From contig NZ_JAPFRE010000016.1 of assembly GCF_026183735.1 (NCBI RefSeq), positions 124,001 through 188,000 of the forward strand: DNA of 64,000 nucleotides. The letters run 5' to 3'. Under the pieces are notes generated by a model that saw nothing but the letters and a program-made list of their open reading frames with translations, searched no databases and was not told the DNA's origin. Every line of letters starts with the position of its first letter. The stretch's first letter is position 1. Below are positions 9,453 to 17,871 of the stretch, piece by piece. Source of the stretch: Alteromonas sp. ASW11-130 (GTDB lineage: Bacteria; Pseudomonadota; Gammaproteobacteria; Enterobacterales; Alteromonadaceae). The translations under genes and the position numbers were made by a program.

Positions 9453-10433
9453 TTATTGACGTCTCTTACGAGACAAACCAGCTAAGCCGAGTAAACTTAC
9501 AGCGAAAATAGCAAGTGTAGAAGGCTCTGGCGCTTCAACCGCGCGGATAACGATTTGGGCATCAAGAACGTTCACGCCTCTTTCGCGAGTAGCGAAACCA
9601 ACGTTATCATCGTCAAACACCACGTCTAAACCACTTAAACGAGTGATAAGTTCGTAATCGGTGTGCCAGATTGAAGCATCAACACCAGCGACGGTAAACT
9701 TAACCGAAAAGTCAATGAAACCTGGGCCACTATCCACTATGTTAAGGTCAGAACCATCACCATCTTCAAAGCCAATAATTTTAAAGATATCGGAGCAGCC
9801 ATTTTCGTTGATTGAGCCAACGGTACCAGAATCTGGACCAAACGGGCAGGTTCCATCACTATCAAGCCCCACGTTCGGTGTTTCCCAGAAGTCAACCAGG
9901 AACTCAAGTTCAGGTGCGCTTACCGTTGCTCCTGCAGGCAAGACTGCCTCTAGACGAATACCGTTTCTAATAGTGACGGTATCAAGAAATTCACCTGTAA
10001 CTGGAAAGTTGTCATGGCGAAGTGCAGTACCTTGTTTGAAAGCGGTAGTGTAATCCCCTCCAATGCCAACAGTTTCAGCGACGCCCTGAGGTGCGCCTCC
10101 GTTGATGTCCACCAAGTCGCCATCATCATCCCAAGTCTGCGTGCTATCTTGGTCAACTGGCGAATTGATGCCTAGGCAGCTCTGTCCGGCAGGGGTTACA
10201 GCATCTCCCCAACAAAGATTATCTGGTAAAGAGCCTGTCGTTAAAATTGACGGGCCGAAATCAGAACTACTCCCAGAAGATACAACAGGATTCGTTCCTG
10301 AACCTTCAGATGTCCAATCATCGAACCCCCCTTCGGCAATGAAGTTCCAGTCTTCAATTAACATCGGTTCTGCAAAAACAGATGTGCTTGCAGTTAGAAC
10401 AGTTGCCGCTGCGATAAGATTTAACTTTTTCAT
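9453..10433 (-). CDS. PEP-CTERM sorting-domain secreted protein
   Basis: The 326-residue protein has an N-terminal signal peptide (basic MKKLN, hydrophobic core, cleavage near VFA-EP). Its C-terminus is a canonical PEP-CTERM tripartite tail: PEP at 302-304, a hydrophobic helix, then SRKRRQ. In PEP-CTERM systems the tail is recognised and cut by exosortase, and the protein goes to the surface or extracellular matrix. The mature part is acidic, rich in Asp, Gly and Ser, and looks like a beta-rich domain, with two pairs of Cys that could be bridged. No enzymatic motif is visible. A strong terminator follows, and the leader upstream is AT-rich, so it is probably monocistronic and its own unit within the locus. 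Confidence 0.9.
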   Translation of the reverse strand: MKKLNLIAAATVLTASTSVFAEPMLIEDWNFIAEGGFDDWTSEGSGTNPVVSSGSSSDFGPSILTTGSLPDNLCWGDAVTPAGQSCLGINSPVDQDSTQTWDDDGDLVDINGGAPQGVAETVGIGGDYTTAFKQGTALRHDNFPVTGEFLDTVTIRNGIRLEAVLPAGATVSAPELEFLVDFWETPNVGLDSDGTCPFGPDSGTVGSINENGCSDIFKIIGFEDGDGSDLNIVDSGPGFIDFSVKFTVAGVDASIWHTDYELITRLSGLDVVFDDDNVGFATRERGVNVLDAQIVIRAVEAPEPSTLAIFAVSLLGLAGLSRKRRQ

Positions 10434-10589
10434 ACTTTTAAGATTCCTTTTTCTTTCGAAAAATTGCGATTACCTATGCCCCGTTTTAAATTGTGCATGG
10501 CTTGTGCCAAATCTTTATGGTGCTGAAAAGTAAAGTAAAAAAAAATTGATTTTTTTTGTTTTTTCATGAACTGTAAAAAAAATAGACAG

Positions 10590-11450
10590 TTATTTGGGGT
10601 TTAGCGCAATCCGCTTTGCAATTCTGAACATGATCTTTGGCAATAGGCCTCTGTTCCCCATCGGACGCCATGTTTTAACTAATTTATTGCGATAAGCATC
10701 GAAATGCATGCCGTAGGGCGCACTTACTATCGGGCCGCGTTGCAGCAGGATTTTTAATGCATAGGATTCTGCCATCCCTGCACATAGATTTACTGCCATG
10801 ACGGTTGAAGGACCTTTCTGCGCTTTAAAATCTACTGTGGAATCATCGACTAGGTAGTTTCGTTGCAACATTGCGGGGGATAGCCCAATTAAAAACTGTA
10901 TAAGTTGTTCTTCTTCGGAGGTTTTATCTTCAAATCTGAAATATTCTTCGTAGGTCATTTGCCCTGGCATAAAGCAAAGCAGTGCGCAGCCTAGGCCTAA
11001 AGGTGCGGCTGTGACTACTGGTATTCCTAATTCATAACATCGCTTGAAAACTAGTTTGCGTGCGGCAAGTGCAAAAAAATCGAGGCTATCTATATAAAGA
11101 TCAACCTCTTTTAGGAACTCGTCGACGTTAGATTTGTTGATACCGGAGGGGAAGGAATTAACCTGCATTTCAGGGTTAATGTCTTTTACCATTTCGTCCA
11201 TCACCTGGCATTTATCCTGGCCTAGTGTTGACATAAAGGCCCCAAATTGACGGTTGAAATTATGGATATCATATTGATCAAAATCAGAAATGTTAAGGGA
11301 ACCTATGCCTAGTCTAGCAAGCGTCAACATATGCAAACTGCCCACTCCACCTGCGCCCGCTACGGCTACACGCGCGTTGCGTAGAGTTTCCTGTTCTTGT
11401 TGCGTCACCCAACCTATATTGCGCGAATAAGCTTTTTGATAGTTAAACAT
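10590..11450 (-). CDS. ThiF/MoeB/E1-like adenylyltransferase in exopolysaccharide locus
   Basis: Started at the ATG at 11450 (a GAGGAG ribosome-binding site lies just upstream; an earlier in-frame GTG is less likely), the protein has 286 residues. The adenylation site is intact: nucleotide loop GAGGVGS (32-38), acidic ISDFDQYD (54-61), NFNRQ with the catalytic Arg67, and Lys80. The family activates a carboxyl end as an acyl-adenylate, classically the C-terminus of a ubiquitin-like carrier (ThiS, MoaD). No Cys-X2-Cys zinc pairs and no clear E1 catalytic-cysteine domain are visible. No carrier gene is nearby, and neighbouring genes make polysaccharide and PEP-CTERM proteins rather than thiamin or molybdopterin. 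Its substrate is therefore unknown. Confidence 0.85.
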   Translation of the reverse strand: MFNYQKAYSRNIGWVTQQEQETLRNARVAVAGAGGVGSLHMLTLARLGIGSLNISDFDQYDIHNFNRQFGAFMSTLGQDKCQVMDEMVKDINPEMQVNSFPSGINKSNVDEFLKEVDLYIDSLDFFALAARKLVFKRCYELGIPVVTAAPLGLGCALLCFMPGQMTYEEYFRFEDKTSEEEQLIQFLIGLSPAMLQRNYLVDDSTVDFKAQKGPSTVMAVNLCAGMAESYALKILLQRGPIVSAPYGMHFDAYRNKLVKTWRPMGNRGLLPKIMFRIAKRIALNPK

Positions 11451-12106
11451 GGAACTCCTCACACATAGTTTTTACAAAAATAGTTTGATAGCGGTATGTA
11501 CAATTTCGTTAATTTTAAGTGTTAAATTTTCTGACAGTATTAACAAAAATGTTCAGTGATTGCTTTTTAACCACAGTAACCCGTTGTTTGAAACTGTTAC
11601 CGTCAATATGGTTTGACCTGCATAGTATAACTCGGCATCCGTTTTTTTTGGTTTAAACTTGGCTGCATTAGCTTTATACCATTTCTCCATAAGGTGTGAT
11701 CAGCGCAATGAAAAAGCAATGCAGCTATTGAAGACGGGCTAAAGAAGGCCGGCAACCGTCTTGCGAGCATGTTTTCAATAGGGAAATTATACTGTTTTTT
11801 CCATTCAGGTGCGGCTTTTCAACTTTGTTAAGACTGCCGTTTATCACGGGGTTAGTTAAATTAAACCTGTGCAAACATGGCTGCTCTGAAGTTGGATTGT
11901 TCGCACGAAGAGAGCAAAAATTTCGGGCGACGAGCAATAGTAGTGATCCTTTAGCAAACAAATCCGTTAAGGTAAAACGAAAAATACTGCACATAGTTCG
12001 TTTTGCATTTTCCATCCCGCATAAACTATGACATTATCTTTGGCAGTTTTTATAGTTAATAAAAAAATCGCTAAACAACTTTTTATCTTTACTGGTAGTT
12101 AATGAT
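11451..12106. other. 656-bp intergenic region between divergent genes
   Basis: This gap separates the minus-strand ThiF-like gene from the plus-strand nucleotide-sugar dehydrogenase and should contain both promoters. It is AT-rich at both ends. Short open frames exist (about 96 codons minus, 68 codons plus) but show no recognisable protein character. One possible promoter for the dehydrogenase is TTGCAT (12003-12008), an 18-bp spacer and TATGAC (12027-12032); this is weak evidence. I see no repeat or RNA motif. Confidence 0.5.
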
Positions 12107-13381
12107 ATGGCACATGATTTTAAGAAAATTGGGATAGTTGGCTTGGGCTATGTAGGTTTACCTCTGGCGGTAGCGTTTGGCAAAAATGATTATACGTTGG
12201 GCTTCGATGTAAATCTCAAAAGAATAAAAGAACTACAAGCTGGTGATGACTTGACCGAAGAAGTTTCAGATGAAGAGTTGGCTGCAGCTAAGCATCTATC
12301 TTTTTCTTCAGAGCCAGAAGCATTAAGTGAATGTGACGTCATTATAGTGACTGTTCCTACGCCGATATACCAAAATAAACAACCCGACTTTACCCCCTTG
12401 ATAAAAGCCAGTGAAACGATTGGTAAATTTATCCAACCGGGAACCGTAGTGGTATATGAGTCGACGGTTTTCCCTGGCGCCACCGAAGAAGTGTGTTTAC
12501 CAGTTATAGAAAAAGTATCGGGCAAGAAACTGAACCAAGATTTTTATGCGGGCTACAGTCCAGAGCGGATAAACCCAGGCGACAAAACGCGTAAGCTTTC
12601 AAGTATCGTAAAAGTAACGTCCGGTAGCACACCTGAAATTGCTGAACGTGTCGATAATCTTTACAAGTCTGTAATCACTGCGGGCACACATAAAGCGTCC
12701 TCTATAAAAGTCGCTGAAGCCTCAAAAGTGATCGAAAATACCCAACGAGATCTAAACATTGCGTTAATCAATGAATTTGTGATGATATTCGAACGCATTG
12801 GTATTGATACGGAAGAAGTATTAGAAGCAGCCGGAAGCAAGTGGAACTTTTTACCCTTCAGACCAGGACTAGTGGGTGGCCATTGCATCGGTATAGACCC
12901 CTATTATCTGGTACACAAAGCAGAAGAAGTAGGACATCATCCGGATGTCATATTGGCTGGTCGACGTATCAACGACAGAATGGGCGAGTACGTGGTAAAT
13001 CGCCTGGTTAAAGCAATGATAAAAAAAGATATCAAGGTGAGCGGTGCAAATGTTCTGCTGCTTGGCATCACATTCAAAGAAAATTGTCACGACATTCGAA
13101 ACTCAAAGATTGTTGATATTGCACATGAACTGCAAGACTATAACGTTAATTTAACGATTTGGGATCCATGGGCCAGAGCAGATGAAGTTCAGCACGAATA
13201 TGGTCTTGAATTGATAGATAAGCCCGAACCCAAAAAATATGATGTGATAATTGCGGGTGTAGGTCACAACGAGTTCAAGGCGCTAGGAGAGCAAGGGCTG
13301 GCTAACCTTAAAAAGGATGGGGCGCTTGTGTTTGATTTGAAATATATCTTTGACAAGAGGATTGTTGACGAAAGGCTTTAA
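12107..13381 (+). CDS. Nucleotide-sugar dehydrogenase (TviB-like, UDP-HexNAc 6-dehydrogenase)
   Basis: The 424-residue protein has the NAD-binding loop GIVGLGYVGLPLA near residues 9-21, the GYSPERINPGD segment, and the catalytic cysteine in GGHCIGIDPYY (Cys260). It belongs to the UDP-glucose/UDP-ManNAc/UDP-GlcNAc dehydrogenase superfamily, which oxidises C6 of the sugar to a carboxylate with two NAD+. From memory, the sequence (VYESTVFPGATEE, SGSTPEIAE, ENTQRD) most resembles TviB/WbpO enzymes, which act on UDP-GlcNAc or UDP-GalNAc, rather than plain UDP-glucose dehydrogenase. It is followed 8 bases later by the epimerase gene, with an AGGAG site between. The pair should supply an epimerised uronic acid donor for the exopolysaccharide. 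Confidence 0.88.
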   Translation: MAHDFKKIGIVGLGYVGLPLAVAFGKNDYTLGFDVNLKRIKELQAGDDLTEEVSDEELAAAKHLSFSSEPEALSECDVIIVTVPTPIYQNKQPDFTPLIKASETIGKFIQPGTVVVYESTVFPGATEEVCLPVIEKVSGKKLNQDFYAGYSPERINPGDKTRKLSSIVKVTSGSTPEIAERVDNLYKSVITAGTHKASSIKVAEASKVIENTQRDLNIALINEFVMIFERIGIDTEEVLEAAGSKWNFLPFRPGLVGGHCIGIDPYYLVHKAEEVGHHPDVILAGRRINDRMGEYVVNRLVKAMIKKDIKVSGANVLLLGITFKENCHDIRNSKIVDIAHELQDYNVNLTIWDPWARADEVQHEYGLELIDKPEPKKYDVIIAGVGHNEFKALGEQGLANLKKDGALVFDLKYIFDKRIVDERL

Positions 13382-13389
13382 GGAGCTTC

Positions 13390-14406
13390 ATGCATATTCT
13401 TGTAACAGGCGCCGCGGGTTTCATCGGCGCCGCAGTTTGCAAACAACTGCTTTCCCGCAATGACACAGTCGTGGGTATTGATAATTTAAACGATTATTAT
13501 GATGTTTCTTTAAAACAAGCCCGTATAAACGCTATACAGCAAGACTTCACGGCCGAAAAATTTCAATTCGTTGAAATGGGAGTAGAAGATCGCGACAAAA
13601 TGACTACCCTGTTTAAAGCACAGGAATTTGACCGCGTGGTCCATTTGGCGGCCCAAGCGGGGGTGCGATACTCTATAGAAAATCCCCATGCGTATATTGA
13701 CTCGAACATTGTTGGCTTTACGAATGTTCTTGAAGGATGCAGGTATACTAAGGTTGAACACCTGGTCTATGCTTCCTCCAGTTCCGTTTACGGTGCCAAT
13801 GAAAAGATGCCATTTTCTGAACACCATAACGTAGACCATCCCGTTAGCCTTTATGCTGCAAGTAAAAAGGCCAACGAACTAATGGCGCATACCTATAGTC
13901 ATTTATATCAGTTACCTACTACAGGTCTTCGTTTTTTTACCGTCTACGGGCCGTGGGGAAGGCCGGATATGGCGCCAATGAAGTTTATAAAATCTATCTT
14001 AGCCGGCGAGCCGATTAAAGTTTTTAATTACGGTAATCATCGACGAGATTTTACGTATATTGATGATATTGTTTCCGGGGTTGTTCTCGCCCTAGACACT
14101 ATAGCTCAGGTAAATCCGGATTGGCAGGGTGAGGCTCCTGAGCCAGCAAGTAGCAAAGCGCCCTATCGAGTTTATAACATCGGTGCGCAAACGCCTGTAC
14201 ATTTATTACGTTTTATTGAAACCTTGGAGAAGGCGTTAGGGCGCGAAGCCGAAAAGGAAATGTTACCCATGCAGTCTGGGGATGTTCCTGATACATTTGC
14301 CGATGTTACACTACTGCAAGAGGCTACCGGATATACCCCTACGATGTCGGTGGAGCAGGGGGTGACTAAGCTGGTGAGGTGGTACAGGGAGTTTTATCAG
14401 GTATGA
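13390..14406 (+). CDS. NAD-dependent nucleotide-sugar epimerase (UDP-glucuronate 4-epimerase type)
   Basis: The 338-residue protein has the short-chain dehydrogenase/reductase NAD loop GAAGFIG at residues 7-13 and the catalytic YAASK (Tyr155, Lys159). Its early segment DNLNDYYDVSLKQARI is typical of UDP-glucuronate/galacturonate 4-epimerases. It would invert C4 of a UDP-uronic acid. Directly downstream of the TviB-like dehydrogenase, it probably works on that enzyme's product. Whether the sugar is a plain hexuronate or an N-acetylated one cannot be told, and the two genes point in slightly different directions. It is the second gene of a two-gene plus-strand operon. Confidence 0.88.
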   Translation: MHILVTGAAGFIGAAVCKQLLSRNDTVVGIDNLNDYYDVSLKQARINAIQQDFTAEKFQFVEMGVEDRDKMTTLFKAQEFDRVVHLAAQAGVRYSIENPHAYIDSNIVGFTNVLEGCRYTKVEHLVYASSSSVYGANEKMPFSEHHNVDHPVSLYAASKKANELMAHTYSHLYQLPTTGLRFFTVYGPWGRPDMAPMKFIKSILAGEPIKVFNYGNHRRDFTYIDDIVSGVVLALDTIAQVNPDWQGEAPEPASSKAPYRVYNIGAQTPVHLLRFIETLEKALGREAEKEMLPMQSGDVPDTFADVTLLQEATGYTPTMSVEQGVTKLVRWYREFYQV

Positions 14407-14693
14407 TACTGGTTCTCCACCCTGTTTGAATCGTTAATTGAATGAGAAGTGTATTTCATTCAGGCGTATTATTGTAGACGTGCCTCGTATTCTGAAAACA
14501 ATGTAACGAAGAGGATGCGCATTTCTCTTACTTCCTTCGAGAGCGGCTTTTTTGACATTAGACTGCTTTCATTTTGCTTCATTTAACCACATACACCCTT
14601 CATACGTAGCACGTTATAAGTTAAAAACCTATCGCTCTGAAGAAGTACATATGGGTACGGGTTAGTATATTAGATCTAGGTTAATAGACAGAG

Positions 14694-15512
14694 CTATCCT
14701 TGCTTTCTAATTTGCTCACGAATTTGATGCAGCATAACCGCAAAATTTGGCTTTAAGCTATTTTGTAAAAGTGGTTGGTTAATATAATAGGGAGCACGTC
14801 GGCCGTGGTAATTAATCACCGGTCCGATCTGCTCGAACTTTATGCCTACAAAGCTCATGCTTCGAGCAAGTCGAGGCTCCATCATTACATAGGCATGTTG
14901 TACGTCACGTTCAATCGCCGTGGCAGCAGCTGCGAAATATAATCCCACAGCAATAAACGGAAAACACCGAAGCTCTAGCTCAGAGTAAGTTTGCTGATTG
15001 ATAACACCAACCGCAGCACCGTCGTACTTATCCATTTCCCGGCGACGGAATCGTTTTGGCACCGCGAGTCGAGAAATTTCACAGATATTCAGTCGATTGA
15101 AATTACGTGGATTAAGCGAATCGTTGTTGATTGATGAAATACAATACTTTTCTATGGGAAGTTCTTGCCCCTCCTGAGTAGGGCGAACTAACCTAACGGT
15201 ACCCGCATACTCATCCGTCGTAGTATGTTTAATTAAGCAATGAAGAGAATAGTCATCAAACTCATCGGTTTCCATTCCAGATTCTCTGGCTTCTTCGAAG
15301 TTTAGCTCGTCACAATAAACGTTATGCCGAATTCGATAAGACATCTCTTCAAGAGATGGGGAAGATGCGATAACGGGTTCAAGATAGCTTGAAAAGTGGC
15401 GGGCAATATACTTCGACTCGCCATACTGGCGATAGCTCCTGTATAGTTTGCCGATGCTGCTGGTCTTCAACTTCCTTGATAAGGAACCGAGCATTTTATC
15501 TTTAGAAACCAT
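14694..15512 (-). CDS. PEP-CTERM/exosortase-associated N-acyl amino acid synthase-like acyltransferase
   Basis: The 272-residue protein looks like the acyltransferase family linked to exosortase loci, a GNAT-fold relative of acyl-homoserine-lactone synthases. Visible traits are SYRIRHNVYCDELNF near residue 58, the VRL strand with charged residues after it, an ICEISRLAVPKRFRRRE block, and a C-terminal ARSMSFVGIKFEQIGP segment. Characterised relatives from environmental DNA make long-chain N-acyl amino acids from acyl carrier protein thioesters. Here it is a single minus-strand gene between the epimerase and a GT2 gene, within a locus holding two PEP-CTERM proteins, which fits the published association. 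The amino acid and acyl chain used are not predictable. Confidence 0.82.
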   Translation of the reverse strand: MVSKDKMLGSLSRKLKTSSIGKLYRSYRQYGESKYIARHFSSYLEPVIASSPSLEEMSYRIRHNVYCDELNFEEARESGMETDEFDDYSLHCLIKHTTTDEYAGTVRLVRPTQEGQELPIEKYCISSINNDSLNPRNFNRLNICEISRLAVPKRFRRREMDKYDGAAVGVINQQTYSELELRCFPFIAVGLYFAAAATAIERDVQHAYVMMEPRLARSMSFVGIKFEQIGPVINYHGRRAPYYINQPLLQNSLKPNFAVMLHQIREQIRKQG

Positions 15513-15783
15513 TCTATATACTACTGCTTCCTCAGGTTGCTATATTGCTGGCTTTGATAAATCTAGTATAGCCATTATTTTATAGTTCACTACTTGATAG
15601 TGCATTAATTGTAGGTTGTACGTAAAGCCTTTTCTAAGTAAATTTGTATTAACTTTGTGCTTTCAGTACTTAGCAGCAATCTTTTCACTGATTCAAACAG
15701 TTTTTTAATGATGTCATTTTTGAACTCATATACACTGCCGAGACTATCAAATACATACAAAGCGTTAATTTGGATTAGTAGGA

Positions 15784-16752
15784 ATGGTTGTATCAGATTT
15801 TCAGAAAAGCGAGACTCAGGCCGAAATTTCACCGTTTGTCTCAATAGTGGTGCCTGCATATAACGAAGAAAAGTACCTCGCACAATGTTTGACATCTCTA
15901 ACTAATCAAACTTACAGCAAAGAGCGTTATGAAATTATCGTTGTTGATAATGGAAGTACGGACGAAACGGTTCCAATCGCTAAATCGTTTGATGTGAACT
16001 TGATTTTGCAGCCAAAAGGCCCTGTAGGGAATGTTAGAAATACGGGCGTAGATAATGCGCAAGGAGATATCATATTTTTCATCGATGCAGATTGTGAAGC
16101 AGATGAGAAATGGTTAGAAACGGGTGTAGAGAGTATGTTGCGCGACCCAAAAGTGTATGGTGGCGGTTATCGACTTCGAAAGAACCCTTACTTTCTAGAA
16201 AAGTATTGGCTGTTAAATACTTCAGAAGGCGAGCCCCTGCATTCAGAGTTGCTTGGTGGATGTATTGTGATTCAAAAGGATGTTTTCAATGAAGTGGGGC
16301 AGTTTGATACTACCGTCACGTCAGGTGAAGACTCGAAGATCACCCAATCCTTATTGCGAGCTGGTTATGAAGTGAAAATGGACCGTAAATATTCCGTAGT
16401 GCATTTAGGAAACCCTATTGAAGCCGGACAATTTATTAAACGACAAGTATGGCATTCAGAAAATTATATCAAAGATATCAGAAACTCGATAAAGGACCCT
16501 GTTTTTTTACTTACACTGAGTTTCGCAAGTAGTATTTTACTCAGTCTAATGCTACTTCCAATATTAGGGTTTGAAGCACTTTATTTTGTTGGCGTCGCGC
16601 TGCTCATCCCTCTAATATTTTCCTTAAAGCGGATCAAGCGCTGTGGCGAGTATTCAAAGATTATGAAGCTGCCATTTATTTACTATCTGGATTTGTTGTA
16701 CTTGATAGGACGTAGTTTTGGCATTATTAAAGGTTTATCGAAATCCCATTAG
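15784..16752 (+). CDS. Glycosyltransferase family 2 with C-terminal membrane segments
   Basis: The 322-residue protein has a GT-A fold N-terminal domain starting at VSIVVPAYNEEKYL (residue 20) and the metal-binding DAD at 101-103. The acceptor-side motif SGEDSKITQSLLRAGYEVKM follows. Residues about 238-285 form two hydrophobic segments, so the enzyme is likely anchored at the inner membrane. It would transfer a sugar onto a lipid-linked or membrane-bound acceptor. The ribosome-binding site before the ATG is weak (aggaATG). It converges on the minus-strand PEP-CTERM-like gene, with one hairpin between the two. Confidence 0.88.
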   Translation: MVVSDFQKSETQAEISPFVSIVVPAYNEEKYLAQCLTSLTNQTYSKERYEIIVVDNGSTDETVPIAKSFDVNLILQPKGPVGNVRNTGVDNAQGDIIFFIDADCEADEKWLETGVESMLRDPKVYGGGYRLRKNPYFLEKYWLLNTSEGEPLHSELLGGCIVIQKDVFNEVGQFDTTVTSGEDSKITQSLLRAGYEVKMDRKYSVVHLGNPIEAGQFIKRQVWHSENYIKDIRNSIKDPVFLLTLSFASSILLSLMLLPILGFEALYFVGVALLIPLIFSLKRIKRCGEYSKIMKLPFIYYLDLLYLIGRSFGIIKGLSKSH

Positions 16753-16778
16753 AAAAAAGCCACTCTAAGTGAGTGGCT
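16753..16778 (-). terminator. Terminator between convergent GT2 and PEP-CTERM-like genes
   Basis: An 8-bp perfect stem (AGCCACTC 16758-16765, GAGTGGCT 16771-16778) with a 5-base loop is preceded on the plus strand by six A. It therefore reads as a hairpin plus T-run on the minus strand, 27 bases beyond the stop of the PEP-CTERM-like gene. Plus-strand termination would be weaker because only scattered T follow. Confidence 0.8.
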
Positions 16779-16804
16779 TGAATAAAGTATTATTTAGATT
16801 ATGT

Positions 16805-17740
16805 TTACTTCTTAAGTTTTCTGCGGAGCGCAAATAAAGAAAGCATCATTAATCCTAATGTTGCAGGTGTATTTACTTGTGATAAAACAGGATCACGAGC
16901 CCATACGTTAAGATGCGATATACCTTTATCTAATAGTCCTGCGGTACTAAACGTTCCGTAAAATTCGTATGGCGTTCCGAAGTTAAGATTAGTGGGATCA
17001 TTTTCTATTGCAAAAATATCATCAAAATCGAAAGAATAAATCGCTAAACCAGCTCCGCTACTGACACTTCCGGCTTTAATAGAAAATACCAGTTGGTCAA
17101 ATACCGCAGGGCGGCCCAACGCATCTTGTATATCCAAAATAACATTCGGGTCGTCACTTAATTTCAATGACCAAGTACCTGACTTGCATTCGTCAGTCTG
17201 GTCACACATAAACTCGATAGACAAAAAATTGCCTATGTTATAGGCACCAGCGCCGGAACCCACATCAGAGTATGAGGTCAGTTCTAATTTGCCATCAGCG
17301 ACATTTCCACCAAAACGGGCTAAGTGAATATAGCCTGGGTCGGTAAAGCTGCCATTATTATCCAAATCTTGCAAATCTGCGCTAGAGATTAAGCCATTTA
17401 CAATAGGATCGAATGATGAACCTCTGTGTTCCTCGCCATTTAAGTAGCCGTCACCCCATTCACCGATATTTGGACTTGGCGCACTTCTACCACCTGCATC
17501 ATCATTATCGTCATTATTTATACACAGCGATGCATCATATGACTGACTTAATAGTCCATTGCCTGGTGATGGATCCCCGTCACCGGCATTTGCGATAGCT
17601 TCTAGCGTTACGTCACTATTATTGCACGAAGCGACCGCCGCTACCTTAACCTTAATCGGCTTGGCCACTGCAATTTGTGCGCTTAGGGCGCAAACTGCAG
17701 ACATCCCTATCAAACTGCGAATTACGATATTTTTCAACAT
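16805..17740 (-). CDS. Secreted protein with PEP-CTERM-like sorting tail
   Basis: I start at ATG 17740, preceded by a very good ribosome-binding site (GGGAGGAT), giving 311 residues. A signal peptide ends near IAVA-KP. The C-terminal 23 residues (VNTPATLGLMM then LSLFALRRKLKK) have the layout of a sorting tail: a short motif with Pro, a hydrophobic helix and a basic end. The motif reads TPA in place of PEP, a variant form. The mature chain is rich in Asp, Asn, Gly and Ser, with three cysteine pairs and DDNDDAG/DLDNNGSF stretches that may bind calcium. No enzyme motif is seen. With the protein at 9453-10433 this gives the locus two probable exosortase substrates of unrelated sequence. Confidence 0.8.
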   Translation of the reverse strand: MLKNIVIRSLIGMSAVCALSAQIAVAKPIKVKVAAVASCNNSDVTLEAIANAGDGDPSPGNGLLSQSYDASLCINNDDNDDAGGRSAPSPNIGEWGDGYLNGEEHRGSSFDPIVNGLISSADLQDLDNNGSFTDPGYIHLARFGGNVADGKLELTSYSDVGSGAGAYNIGNFLSIEFMCDQTDECKSGTWSLKLSDDPNVILDIQDALGRPAVFDQLVFSIKAGSVSSGAGLAIYSFDFDDIFAIENDPTNLNFGTPYEFYGTFSTAGLLDKGISHLNVWARDPVLSQVNTPATLGLMMLSLFALRRKLKK

Positions 17741-17871
17741 TTGGATCCTCCCCATTTATCATTCATGAGAGGTGGAGCAAAAATTGAACCAAATTGTATC
17801 TTATTGATAAATATTGCATTAATTTTTACGATTTTTTAAAGTGTAAAAAAAACTAACACCTGTTCGCTTCG

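Noticed and set aside
10102-10533. 143-codon plus-strand reading frame
   Set aside because: It lies opposite the PEP-CTERM gene and its upstream region; composition is Ser/Pro-rich as expected from antisense of a coding frame and there is no ribosome-binding site.
10590-11450. Assignment as MoeB or ThiF of cofactor synthesis
   Set aside because: The adenylation site fits, but neither the zinc cysteine pairs nor any thiamin or molybdopterin gene is present, so a cofactor role is not supported.
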